A stretch of DNA of 64,000 nucleotides. It comes from Acidobacteriota bacterium (GTDB lineage: Bacteria > Acidobacteriota > Terriglobia > Acidiferrales > UBA7541). The DNA lies in the NCBI GenBank assembly GCA_013289825.1, contig JABCZF010000003.1, positions 124,001 through 188,000 on the forward strand, in the 5' to 3' direction. Position 1 is the stretch's first letter. Each line of letters starts with the position of its first letter. Positions 24,481 to 32,930 of this stretch are shown piece by piece. The translations under genes were made by a program, and so were the position numbers. The notes below the pieces were generated by a model. The model was not told the origin of the DNA, made no database searches, and worked only from the letters and a program-made list of their open reading frames with translations.

Positions 24481-26022
24481 TTAACCGTGCTGCCGGGACT
24501 CTTCTTCCGCGCACAACGCGCGCACCACGGCTCTACGCATCAGGAACTCCGGCGCTCGCCGCCCGGTCCAGAGTTCCCATTGCGCGACGCCCTGCGGGAC
24601 AAACACCTCCACGCCGGAAATTGTCGTGATGCCCTTGCGGGCGGCGAGCTTCAAGAGCCGCGTCCTTTGCGGCCGGTTGATGAGGTCCATAACCACGCGG
24701 CAGTTTAACTCCCGGGGGGATAGCGGCGAGACCCGATCGTGGGGATGCATGCCGATGGGAGTTGCGTTCAGGACGGCGTCAAAAGATTCGCTGCGTAATG
24801 CCCGTCGCGGAACAACTTCGCCGCCGACCGCTTTGGCCAGTTCTCGCGCCGCCCTTTCACGCCGGGCGCAAATCCCAACGTGAGCGCCTGCTCGCGCGAG
24901 AGCGAACGCCGCGGCTCTGGCGACACCGCCTGCGCCGAAGATCAATGTGCGGCTTCCCGCGAGCCGAAGTTTTTGCTCCAGGGCCCGCAGAATCCCGATG
25001 TAATCGGTATTCGATCCGACGAGCGAACCATCGCGCCGGACCACCACCGTGTTGACCGCACCGATCTCTGCCGCGAGCCGATCGCATTCTTGTAAGTGCT
25101 TGAGGATGGACTGTTTGTGCGGAATCGTCACGCTAAAGCCGCGAATCCCGAATTCCGGCACAGCCTCGAGAAAATCACGCAGATCCTTCACCAGGAAGGG
25201 TAAATAAACCGCATCGATGCTCCGCGCACGGAAGCCGGTGTTATGGAGTAGTGGCGATAGGGAATGCCCGACTGGGTCACCGATCACGCCATAAACGCGA
25301 GTACGTCTGGTCAGTTCGTGGGCGCGGTAGAGGTGCTTCAAGGTGTCGAGGGAGACTTGGCCGGGCGCAGTCGCCTCCCCGATGGGTGCGTAGGCCAGCG
25401 CACTACCTTCTCGCAGGGCCAGGATACGCGCCGGAAGGCCGACTTCGCCCATAGGAACGGTAACGAGGTTAGGCCAGCGACGAACCAGACGCAACAGGCG
25501 GATACTGTCGCCAATGGTTTCCGCGTGGGCCGCAATCTTTAGGGCCTCGACGCCGGGACGCGCCGCGGAATGGATAGACGTGAGCCGTGCCGGCAAGCGC
25601 TGGAAGTCATGCAGGGAGAGCAAGATACGCGGCGGTAAGCGCAGTTCACTGAGGGACTTGCCCGGCAATTCGCGCAACGTTTCGATTTCCAGATCGCCCC
25701 AGGCGCAGCCCGCCTCGCGGGCCTCGTTCAGCCAGTAAAGTTCGGCTTGGATACCTCCAGAGAGCTTGCCGCCACCTATGCGGCGGCGGCAGGTGGCGAG
25801 GAACGTAGTACCGCGCGGCCGGTTCTTTTTCAGCCAGAGGAGCAGGCTCGAACGTTCGGAATTGTTGCGCAACCAGTCCAAACGCAGTTCCATGGTAGGC
25901 GTTTCGCGGAGTCCCATCCGGACCAAATCGGCCATTTCCGAAGCCGTGGAGGCTGCGGCGACCGCGCAAATACGGCTGATCCCGACGCCAAACAGTCTCG
26001 TCCGCCGGGCAGCTTTTGGCAT
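24481..26022 (-). CDS. aroDE: Bifunctional 3-dehydroquinate dehydratase/shikimate dehydrogenase
   Basis: A 513-residue fusion of two shikimate-pathway enzymes. Residues about 15-235 are a type I dehydroquinase with a Schiff-base Lys near 162 (GVEALKIAAHAE) and the catalytic His in LLSLHDFQ near 138. Residues about 245-500 are shikimate dehydrogenase: YGVIGDPVGHSLSPLLHN (substrate loop), FSVTIPHKQSILKHL (catalytic Lys), GAVNTVV, the NADP-binding LIFGAGGVARAAAFAL and ATPIGMHPH. The fusion resembles the plant and chlamydial arrangement. The ATG at 26022 is chosen since the upstream extension is Arg-rich and atypical. Divergent from the secreted gene on the other strand. Confidence 0.95.
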   Translation of the reverse strand: MPKAARRTRLFGVGISRICAVAAASTASEMADLVRMGLRETPTMELRLDWLRNNSERSSLLLWLKKNRPRGTTFLATCRRRIGGGKLSGGIQAELYWLNEAREAGCAWGDLEIETLRELPGKSLSELRLPPRILLSLHDFQRLPARLTSIHSAARPGVEALKIAAHAETIGDSIRLLRLVRRWPNLVTVPMGEVGLPARILALREGSALAYAPIGEATAPGQVSLDTLKHLYRAHELTRRTRVYGVIGDPVGHSLSPLLHNTGFRARSIDAVYLPFLVKDLRDFLEAVPEFGIRGFSVTIPHKQSILKHLQECDRLAAEIGAVNTVVVRRDGSLVGSNTDYIGILRALEQKLRLAGSRTLIFGAGGVARAAAFALARAGAHVGICARRERAARELAKAVGGEVVPRRALRSESFDAVLNATPIGMHPHDRVSPLSPRELNCRVVMDLINRPQRTRLLKLAARKGITTISGVEVFVPQGVAQWELWTGRRAPEFLMRRAVVRALCAEEESRQHG

Positions 26023-26168
26023 AGGATTCAAAATACGGCTTGTAGCTCGCAGTGTCAAAAGTGTAAAGCGCTCTCGGCGTATTGGTTGACGCATCGCTCC
26101 GGCCCTGTTAATTTCGCAAAGAATCGTCCCCGCACGGCCGGTTGGGCGTGTTTTGAAGGAGTCTCGGA

Positions 26169-27029
26169 ATGCGCGCTAAATTAGCTGCTCTAAGCCTTTT
26201 TGTGTTTATCGGTGCCGGGATCTGCTCGGCGCAAACTGCTCCTCCGCAGGCAAGCTATTCCACGGTCTATTGTTCGGGTTTTGTAAGCGACCAAAGGGTC
26301 CCCGATGCCACCCGACTGGTCTCCGGAAAGGAGACCAACGTCAAAATATTGTTCGGACGCGGCGACTTTGTGACCATCAATCGCGGGCAGGACAAGGGTG
26401 TACGGGTCGGCGATCTTTATTCTGTTGTGAGGCCGGAGTCGGACGGCTTGCAAATGGTGAATTGGTTCAAGTGGCAGATCAAGCTCCTCAAGGCTATGGG
26501 GACTCATTATCTGGACGCCGGTCAACTCCGCGTTACTAATGTTCAGGCCAAGACGGCGATCGCGGAAGTAACCCTATCCTGCGACTACATGCTGCGCGGC
26601 GATATCGTCCTCCCGTTTCAGGAAAGGCCGGAGCCGACGTTTAAGGATCCCAGCGCCTTCGACCTTTTCGCGCCCATCAGCGGCAAGCCGGTGGCGATGA
26701 TCGTCGAGTCGAAGGATTATCAGCAATCCGCCGGTCAAGGCAACACCGTGTACGTCAACCTGGGAACCCAGAGAGGCGTCAAAGTCGGCGATTATTTTCG
26801 CATATTCCGTTACGAGGGTACGCTGGCGGACATGGCCCCGCAGACCAAGGAGTATCAGGACCGTTTGTATGGCTTTGGTCGCTCGCCGGAGCGGTATAAC
26901 TGGAACGATTTGCCGCGCGAGGTGTTGGGCGAAGGCATCGTCATCAACGTGAGCCGCAACTCCTCGACGGTATATCTCACCTATAGCGCTGCGGATATCT
27001 ACGTTGGCGATTACATCGAAATCGAATAG
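26169..27029 (+). CDS. Secreted protein with two KGV-x-VGD repeats, unknown
   Basis: A 286-residue exported protein with a signal peptide ending CSAQ (residue 22). Two beta-rich segments each carry a similar motif: GDFVTINRGQDKGVRVGDLY (about 65-85) and NTVYVNLGTQRGVKVGDYFR (about 195-215). This motif recalls the C-terminal domain of flagellar FlgT-like proteins and LysM-free envelope proteins of Acidobacteriota, but the match is not strong. The C-terminus repeats a similar YVGDYIEIE. A GGAG site precedes the ATG. A terminator follows. Function unknown. Confidence 0.75.
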   Translation: MRAKLAALSLFVFIGAGICSAQTAPPQASYSTVYCSGFVSDQRVPDATRLVSGKETNVKILFGRGDFVTINRGQDKGVRVGDLYSVVRPESDGLQMVNWFKWQIKLLKAMGTHYLDAGQLRVTNVQAKTAIAEVTLSCDYMLRGDIVLPFQERPEPTFKDPSAFDLFAPISGKPVAMIVESKDYQQSAGQGNTVYVNLGTQRGVKVGDYFRIFRYEGTLADMAPQTKEYQDRLYGFGRSPERYNWNDLPREVLGEGIVINVSRNSSTVYLTYSAADIYVGDYIEIE

Positions 27030-27054
27030 CCGATACTCCCCAACAGGAACTTCC

Positions 27055-27094
27055 GGCCCGCCTCGAGATATTGCTCGCGCGGGCCTCTCTATTT
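27055..27094 (+). terminator. Terminator between convergent genes
   Basis: GGCCCGC (27055-27061) pairs perfectly with GCGGGCC (27079-27085) and is followed by TCTCTATTT. It sits about 26 bases past the stop of the secreted gene and between convergent genes, so it may act on both strands. Confidence 0.6.
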
Positions 27095-27135
27095 GGACGC
27101 GACCCGAGCATCCTGACTGTTTTGCGCGGTGGAAT

Positions 27136-27714
27136 TCAGGCCTCCAACGATGACTGATCCCCGTTTGCGGCAGTTTCCGAAAAGACTTCGCAAGTGAATC
27201 CGAGGATTTGTGTTTCCGGCTCCTGCCATGCATGCGCGGCCAGGCCGGCCTTGCGGCAAGTCTCTTCCAGGAACTGCTCGCGGCCAAGTTTGTGCTGCAC
27301 AGCAACTTGCGGCAGCAGAAGCCCGCGTTTCGCAGCCTGCGAAATCAGCAGTCCATGTTTCCCAATCTCGATGTTCTGAGGAAGAATGGGCTCGGGCGGA
27401 GACAACAGGGACAGCTCGATCTGCAGTTCTCGGACCTCTTCCTGGCTGACGGGCGAGAATCGCGGATCCTCGAAGGCCGCGCTGGCAGCACAGCGCGTGA
27501 TGGACTCGCCCAGCGGCTCGAAGGCCTCAATAACGCCGATGCAGCCCCGCAAACGGCCGCGCGCATGGAGAGTGACGAAAACGCCGCGTTTCTCCGCAAA
27601 CACGCCGCTGTGAGGTATGCATGCGGCGGGTTTCTGGGAAGAAACGGCTTCGACAATGGCCCGGCGTGCAAGTTCGAGCAAGGACTGGCGATCGGCTTCA
27701 GAGAGGGACGGCAT
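27136..27714 (-). CDS. amrA: AmmeMemoRadiSam system protein A (AMMECR1 domain)
   Basis: A 192-residue AMMECR1-domain protein. The invariant motif LRGCIGVIEAFEPL is present at about 55-68, with GVFVTLHARGRLRGC before it and AFEDPRFSPVSQEEVRELQI after it. In many genomes the AMMECR1 domain accompanies a MEMO protein and a radical SAM protein; neither partner is adjacent here. The first 17 bases overlap the end of pgsA, so the two are cotranscribed. The biochemical role is not established. Confidence 0.9.
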   Translation of the reverse strand: MPSLSEADRQSLLELARRAIVEAVSSQKPAACIPHSGVFAEKRGVFVTLHARGRLRGCIGVIEAFEPLGESITRCAASAAFEDPRFSPVSQEEVRELQIELSLLSPPEPILPQNIEIGKHGLLISQAAKRGLLLPQVAVQHKLGREQFLEETCRKAGLAAHAWQEPETQILGFTCEVFSETAANGDQSSLEA

Positions 27715-28333
27715 CCTCGGACTTTTTGTGGCTCTCCATCATACGTAGCTTGCGGCGCTGCTTGATGCGCTCGTCGAGCTGGCCCCAAAATTTCAAAAAG
27801 TATTGCGCCGCCGATACTAGCGCGCTAATCACCACCAGCCAGAGCAGGAATAGCCCCAGCTTGTTCAGCAAAGGGTGTTGCTGTTGCCGCGCTCCGGCGA
27901 TCAGGACTGCTACCGCGCACACCTGCAAAACCATCTTCGTTTTGCCCAACAAGGATGCCGCGATCGTGAATCCTTCCGCTGACGCGATGTTGCGCAAACC
28001 AAGCACGGTGAACTCACGCCCAATGATGATGACCACCATCCAAGCCGGTACCAGCTGCATACCTACAAGAGAAACGAAGGCGGCTGAAATAAGCAGCTTG
28101 TCGGCAATGGGATCTAGAAGAATGCCAAGCGTTGTCACTTGCAGTCGGCGCCGAGCAAAATACCCGTCGGCCCAGTCGGTCGCCGCGGCCAAAAGCAGGA
28201 TTAGGACTCCCCAAAACTCGAAATGCATGGGGAATCCACGGAAATCCAGGTTGGGGCTCTTCGTGAGCAAAACCGCAATCAGCAGAGGAACGAAAAAGAT
28301 ACGCAGAACCGTCAGCGAGTTGGGGAGATTCAT
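27698..28333 (-). CDS. pgsA: CDP-diacylglycerol-glycerol-3-phosphate 3-phosphatidyltransferase
   Basis: A 211-residue integral membrane enzyme that makes phosphatidylglycerol phosphate. It starts MNLPNSLTVLRIFFVPLLIA as family members do. The complete CDP-alcohol phosphotransferase signature is present: D56-G57-x2-A60-R61-x8-G70-x3-D74-x3-D78 (ATDWADGYFARRRL, then GILLDPIADK). Further membrane spans follow. A much longer in-frame extension upstream lacks a ribosome site and family similarity and is not used. The 3' end overlaps amrA. Confidence 0.93.
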   Translation of the reverse strand: MNLPNSLTVLRIFFVPLLIAVLLTKSPNLDFRGFPMHFEFWGVLILLLAAATDWADGYFARRRLQVTTLGILLDPIADKLLISAAFVSLVGMQLVPAWMVVIIIGREFTVLGLRNIASAEGFTIAASLLGKTKMVLQVCAVAVLIAGARQQQHPLLNKLGLFLLWLVVISALVSAAQYFLKFWGQLDERIKQRRKLRMMESHKKSEDAVPL

Positions 28334-28762
28334 AGGAACGTGGCGGTGGGGAGGCCGCCCCTGAGGATTCGGCCACCGCTCCGCCTGACTATAGACTCCT
28401 GGTCGGTAGGCGTCAACGTCTTGAGGACGAATCGGCGAGCCTGCTGGCAGGTACTGTAACGTCAACAAGTGAAATGAGTTGTCATGCCGCGCAGGTGATA
28501 CTCTTACGTACCCCTGCTGCTGCAAACCTGTGCAAATGTCAAAAACCGGCACGGAAGAACTTGCTCGGTCCGGGAATTCAACGGTTCCCTCTGTAACTGG
28601 CATAAAGTCTTTATAATCAGTATATTAGAACTGGTCTCTGGCAGATTCGCCTGCCCTTTTGCAAAACGGATTCGCGCGGACTTTTTTTTGCACGTAACAG
28701 TTTCCACAAGGTTTCCACAGCGGGAGGGGTGTCTCGAATCTTCCTAAACCCTTCAAGAAAGA
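28334..28762. other. Intergenic region upstream of pgsA
   Basis: No gene is supported. A TATAAAG element near 28610 on the minus strand could be a -10 box for pgsA, but no convincing -35 is placed at the right distance and the leader would be nearly 280 bases. Runs of T and A near 28685 suggest bendable DNA; nothing else stands out. Confidence 0.3.
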
Positions 28763-28784
28763 CCCATTTAGCAGCCTAAACGGG
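28763..28784 (-). terminator. Terminator of the lpx-miaA-hflX transcription unit
   Basis: CCCATTTAG (28763-28771) and CTAAACGGG (28776-28784) pair over nine positions with one G-U and a 4-base loop. On the minus strand the stem is followed by TCTTTCTTG. It lies about 55 bases after the last small gene of the long leftward unit and is the best candidate for its end. Confidence 0.65.
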
Positions 28785-28838
28785 CGGTTTCGGGCTTATG
28801 GAATCGGAGTTACTTTGGCGGAAATAGGCAGCCGGCCG

Positions 28839-29039
28839 TCAGCTCGCTCGCGGTCCCCGCAACAATCGCGCCGGAAGGAAAAACAGAGCTCTCAAGAAAG
28901 ACAAAACGCCATGCACGGCGATTCCTGCGATGCGGAACGGCAGTAGAATCAACCAAACAAAGGGATAGAGCACCAGGGCCAGCAGCGCGAGAGGCCAACA
29001 GAAGAAGAACAAGATGCACCAGAGCAATAATCCAACCAT
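28839..29039 (-). CDS. Small membrane protein downstream of hflX
   Basis: A 66-residue protein, almost entirely hydrophobic (LLLWCILFFFCWPLALLALV, then LYPFVWLILLPFRIAGIAVH), with a basic end LPARLLRGPRAS. AGGAG lies 7 bases ahead of the ATG. It follows hflX by 20 bases and is followed by the terminator, so it closes the operon. No family recognised with certainty. Confidence 0.7.
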   Translation of the reverse strand: MVGLLLWCILFFFCWPLALLALVLYPFVWLILLPFRIAGIAVHGVLSFLRALFFLPARLLRGPRAS

Positions 29040-29059
29040 GGCAATCTCCTCACCTCGTA

Positions 29060-30520
29060 TTACGCACGCACGCGTTTTGAAGTTCCGTCAATCGCAAAGC
29101 TACTCAGCTTGAGCTTGCGGGCAATCGACACGGGAACTTCGGCGTCCAGCAACATGTGCGAGTCCTGAACTTCGGAATGCAACACGCGTCCGAGCGCATG
29201 AACGAGCGCCAGGGTGCGGCCTTCAGCGAGCGGCAGCTGCAGGGAAAGGGATACCAGCGGATCGACAGGAAGAGCTCGATCCATGCGCCGCAACAACTCT
29301 TCGACGCCTTCGCCCGTAAGACCCGAGACTAGCACAGGTCCGCCGTTTGTTCCCGCGGCTTTCGCTTTGGGATGGTTGAGCAGAGCCCTTTGCTCTTCGG
29401 TGAGCCGGTCCACTTTGTTGAACACGCGGAGCTTTGGCCTGTCCGCCACGCCGAGGTCGTTCAATATTTTGTCCACCTCATCGTCGAGCTCGGCGTGATG
29501 AGGGTTCGAGACGTCGCTCACAAGCAGAATCAGCGCGGATTCCTGCACTTCCTCAAGCGTGGCACGAAACGCCGTGAGCAATCCCTTGGGCAGATCGCGG
29601 ATGAATCCCACGGTGTCGGACACCAGGACGCGGCGATTGGAGGGCAAACGAACGGCGCGTATGGTGGGGTCTAGCGTGGCGAACATCCGCGAGGAGACCA
29701 GCACCTCGGCGCGGCTTAGCGCATTAAACAGAGTCGACTTACCAGCGTTGGTGTAACCCACAAGTGCGATGGTCCCGAGCGGCACCGCGTTGCGGGCTTC
29801 CCGCCGCAGAGCGCGTTGCTTGCGAATGTCTTCGATGCTCTTTTGGATTTTGCCCACGCGATCGCGAATACGGCGGCGGTCCGTTTCCAGCTTCTTTTCT
29901 CCAGGTCCGCGCACGCCGATGCGCCCCGCTCCCCCGCCAGCTCCGCCGGAACCTCCACCGCCGCTCTTGCCTCCGAGGCGCGACATCGAAGCGCCTTTGC
30001 CCGTAAGCCGCGGCAGCATGTAGTTCAACTGCGCGAGCTCGACCTGCAACTGACCTTCGCGGCTGCGCGCGTGTCGCGCAAAAATATCCAGAATCAATTG
30101 CGTGCGGTCGATGACGCGGCGCTCCGTGGCGGCTTCAATATTCCGCTGCTGCATAGGCGAGAGGTTGCTATCAAAAATAATCAGCGGCGCCTTGTGCGCG
30201 GTGGCTTCCGCGCGAATCTCGTCCAGCTTGCCGCGCCCCACCAGCGTCGCGGGGTCCGCCGATTCGCGCACCTGAAAAACCGTGCCCGCGATTTCCGCGC
30301 CAGCGCTGCACGCCAACTCCACAAGCTCCAAGAGCGATTCACGCCCCTGCTCACCGACTGGCATACCGGGAAAGCGCGGAGCCCGCTTCCAGCCCAAACC
30401 AACGAGCAAAGCGCGGTCCGCGGTCGAAACAGGTTGTGAGGTTTTGGTCACGAAGTCAGTCCCGAAGCCTTCGAGCGGAACGAGCCATGAAGGAGAGAGT
30501 CTTTCTTCACCTAAGGCCAT
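29060..30520 (-). CDS. hflX: Ribosome-associated GTPase HflX
   Basis: A 486-residue GTPase that rescues or splits stalled ribosomes under stress. The N-terminal HflX domain has DPATLVGRGKLDEI and LIIFDSNLSPMQQRNIEAAT. The glycine-rich linker GGKSGGGGSGGAGGGAG leads into GVRGPGEKKLETDRRRIRDR. The G domain carries GYTNAGKSTLFNALS (G1), ATLDPTIRAV (G2), VSDTVGFIRDLP (G3) and VFNKVDRL (G4). The N-terminal extension of roughly 45 residues is longer than in E. coli, so the exact start is uncertain. It follows miaA by 9 bases, echoing the conserved miaA-hfq-hflX order but without hfq. Confidence 0.95.
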   Translation of the reverse strand: MALGEERLSPSWLVPLEGFGTDFVTKTSQPVSTADRALLVGLGWKRAPRFPGMPVGEQGRESLLELVELACSAGAEIAGTVFQVRESADPATLVGRGKLDEIRAEATAHKAPLIIFDSNLSPMQQRNIEAATERRVIDRTQLILDIFARHARSREGQLQVELAQLNYMLPRLTGKGASMSRLGGKSGGGGSGGAGGGAGRIGVRGPGEKKLETDRRRIRDRVGKIQKSIEDIRKQRALRREARNAVPLGTIALVGYTNAGKSTLFNALSRAEVLVSSRMFATLDPTIRAVRLPSNRRVLVSDTVGFIRDLPKGLLTAFRATLEEVQESALILLVSDVSNPHHAELDDEVDKILNDLGVADRPKLRVFNKVDRLTEEQRALLNHPKAKAAGTNGGPVLVSGLTGEGVEELLRRMDRALPVDPLVSLSLQLPLAEGRTLALVHALGRVLHSEVQDSHMLLDAEVPVSIARKLKLSSFAIDGTSKRVRA

Positions 30521-30529
30521 TATACGCGC

Positions 30530-31495
30530 TCAGCTTCTCGGCGGCGACTCGCGAATGCCCTGCTGGCGGATCCAGCCGCTGGTTTCGTCTTGCAAGCGTG
30601 GATCGTCGCCAAAGCCGGTGAACCAGTGAATGCCGGGATCTTTGCGGAACCATGTCATTTGGCGCTTTGCGTAGCGCCGCGTGGATTGCTGAATCGCCAC
30701 GCGCGCTTCTTCGAGCGTCTTCTCTCCGCGCAAGACCTCGCGCAGCTCGCGATAACCGATGAAATCGAACGGCTTGCCATCGCCCGGCGATCCACTGGCC
30801 ATTAGACCTCGGACTTCCTCCATCCAGCCTTCCGCCAGCATGCGGTCGGTGCGCGCGTGAATGCGCTCATAGAGGCTTTCGCGCGGCGGCATCAGTCCGA
30901 TTTTCAATGCGCGCCAGCCTTCGAGCGGAGTGCGGCCGGTACGGTACACTTCGGAAACGGGCCGCCGGGCCAGCACGCACACTTCAATGGCGCGGATCAA
31001 TTTTTGTTCATCCGCAGGCGCGATTTTCCCCGCCGCTTCGGGGTCTAGACGCTTGAGCAAGCGGTGCAAATAATGCGGGGCGCGCTCCTCCGCGCTAGCG
31101 CGCAGTCTGTCTCTCAATTCTTTAGAGCGCTGGGGCGCCTCTGCCAGTCCTTCAAGCAGCGCGCGCAAATACAAACCTGTCCCGACCGTAACCATCGGCA
31201 ATTTGCTCCTTAGCCGCAAATCATTCAATACCGACAACGCCATTTGCCGGTATCGGCCGGCGGTGGCTTCCTCGATCGGCGTCAAAACGTCGATTAAGTG
31301 ATGCGGAATTCCGTGGCGCTCCGCTAGCGCCGGCTTGGCAGTGCCAATGTCAAAGCCGCGATAGAGTTGCGTCGAATCACAAGCCAGTACTTCTCCGCCT
31401 AATTGTTCAGCTAGCCAAACCCCGAGCGCGGACTTCCCCGATGCCGTAGGGCCAACCACGGCAACTAGCGGAAGTTCAGATATGCCAGCATTCAT
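30530..31495 (-). CDS. miaA: tRNA dimethylallyltransferase
   Basis: A 321-residue enzyme that transfers a dimethylallyl group to A37 of tRNAs reading codons starting with U. The P-loop VVGPTASGKSALG is near residues 13-24. LACDSTQLYRGFDIGTAKPA follows, then GIPHHLIDVLTP, GTGLYLRALLEGL and the C-terminal QSTRRYAKRQMTWFRKD. All are MiaA signatures. The ATG at 31495 is chosen; the first ten codons, encoding MNAGISELPL, recur as a stray fragment near 33,918 because of the tandem duplication. Nine bases before hflX. Confidence 0.96.
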   Translation of the reverse strand: MNAGISELPLVAVVGPTASGKSALGVWLAEQLGGEVLACDSTQLYRGFDIGTAKPALAERHGIPHHLIDVLTPIEEATAGRYRQMALSVLNDLRLRSKLPMVTVGTGLYLRALLEGLAEAPQRSKELRDRLRASAEERAPHYLHRLLKRLDPEAAGKIAPADEQKLIRAIEVCVLARRPVSEVYRTGRTPLEGWRALKIGLMPPRESLYERIHARTDRMLAEGWMEEVRGLMASGSPGDGKPFDFIGYRELREVLRGEKTLEEARVAIQQSTRRYAKRQMTWFRKDPGIHWFTGFGDDPRLQDETSGWIRQQGIRESPPRS

Positions 31496-31592
31496 CGAAA
31501 AAGAATATGCCAAGCGCGGGGGATGGAAGCAACACAACGCGCAAAATCACGGCGAGAAGGGAGACCGCCGAGAACCTGCTGGCGCGGGCTCT

Positions 31593-32930
31593 TCACTTCT
31601 GTTGGTTGTAGTTTTCTGGCGACACGTTGTAGAGGTAGGTGTAGCGCAACTCGATGTACGGCCCGCTGAATTGCGCAGGGAGCGGCTCGAAGGGGTTGGA
31701 GGCGCGCACGGAAGAGTACGCGGCCCGATCCAGCGGCTCTTTTCCCGAGTTGCGGTTAATGACCGGTTCAGCGCCTGGCACGCTGCCATCCCTCATAATC
31801 TTAAACGTCAGGACGACAACGCCTCTCTCACCAAGCTCGACGGACTCAGGCATTATGGCAAACCAGTTGCGTTTTACCGTGACATACACGCGTTGGAGGT
31901 AGCTGTTAAAGTCCACACCCTGATCCGGCGTGAGCATTTCGATTCCGCCGTAGGCCGTTCCCCCACTTCCACCGCCGCCAGGACTGCTACGGCCAGAAAC
32001 GCGACCTCCACCCCCAATGGGACGCGGTCCGGAACTCGGCGCCTTCAAGGCCTCTTGTATGGAATCCGCAACCGAGGGCGCTTTCGGCAACACCAGCCCG
32101 TGCTGCGGCTTGGGCATGTCCGGAGTATCCAGTTTCAGCGGCGCTTTAGGGGGATCCGTCTTGGGCGTGGGCGCTTCCACTTCTCGGGGAGTCTCCGGTA
32201 GTTTCGGTGTAGGTGCATCCGGCAACTCTCTCTTGGGAGGCTCCGGCCTCGGCGCAGGCTGAGGAACGGGAGGAGCCACTTTATTGATTACGCGCGGATC
32301 CACATGCACGACGGGCGGCTGCGTCGTTCGAGGCTGCGCTTTAGGCTTGGGACTGTAAGAACTCTCCGGCGGAATCCACGTCAATTGCCGGTTGGCTAGA
32401 TCAATTTCCTGCTGCGTGGGCGCATGAGGCGGAAAAAGCTTTGCCTGGAGCAGAATGGCCGCAATCATCACGATGTGAAACACCACGGACGAAACGCGCG
32501 TGATCAAATCCCATTTTGTTTTTTCTTCTGTTTGTGGCTTGGTGAGAAGATTCACTTCGCCGGTCATGAACACGTCGAGATCGACCAGATCCCCCGGAGG
32601 AATCAAGGGTCCATCCGTTCTTTCCGGAGGCGCTGCGCCCTGCGGCACGGCGATGCGCTCGTCCATGTCTGTCGGTTGGACGGGAGTCGCATGGTTTTCC
32701 TCGACGTTGTAGGCTTCCTGGTTCACGTCGCGCGGAACAACGACGCGCGCGGCAATCGACTCCAGAGGGAGCGACCTGGGAATGTTCGATTTCCCGTCCA
32801 GCACCACGATCGGCAGCATCGCCGGAACGAGCGTGCGCTCATCTAGCGTGGTCGGACGCCTCCGCTGCGAAGGTGGCGCATCCTTGGCCGGCGGACGGGA
32901 ACCAAGCGGCACCAGAGTCCGGGGTATCAT
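31593..32930 (-). CDS. TonB-type energy transducer, copy 1
   Basis: A 445-residue TonB-like protein expected to link inner-membrane proton-motive force to outer-membrane transport. Unlike classical TonB, a cytoplasmic region of about 145 residues precedes the single span (about 148-170, SSVVFHIVMIAAILLQAKLF). A Pro/Lys-rich periplasmic spacer follows (APPVPQPAPRPEPPKRELPD), then a Gly/Ser linker. The TonB C-terminal domain is in the last 105 residues (VDFNSYLQRVYVTVKRNWFA, then GVVVLTFKIMRDGSV). Start MIPRTLVPLG overlaps the Gfo/Idh pseudogene stop (ATGA). N-terminal two-thirds nearly identical to copy 2; C-terminal domains differ clearly, so partner specificity may differ. Confidence 0.9.
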   Translation of the reverse strand: MIPRTLVPLGSRPPAKDAPPSQRRRPTTLDERTLVPAMLPIVVLDGKSNIPRSLPLESIAARVVVPRDVNQEAYNVEENHATPVQPTDMDERIAVPQGAAPPERTDGPLIPPGDLVDLDVFMTGEVNLLTKPQTEEKTKWDLITRVSSVVFHIVMIAAILLQAKLFPPHAPTQQEIDLANRQLTWIPPESSYSPKPKAQPRTTQPPVVHVDPRVINKVAPPVPQPAPRPEPPKRELPDAPTPKLPETPREVEAPTPKTDPPKAPLKLDTPDMPKPQHGLVLPKAPSVADSIQEALKAPSSGPRPIGGGGRVSGRSSPGGGGSGGTAYGGIEMLTPDQGVDFNSYLQRVYVTVKRNWFAIMPESVELGERGVVVLTFKIMRDGSVPGAEPVINRNSGKEPLDRAAYSSVRASNPFEPLPAQFSGPYIELRYTYLYNVSPENYNQQK

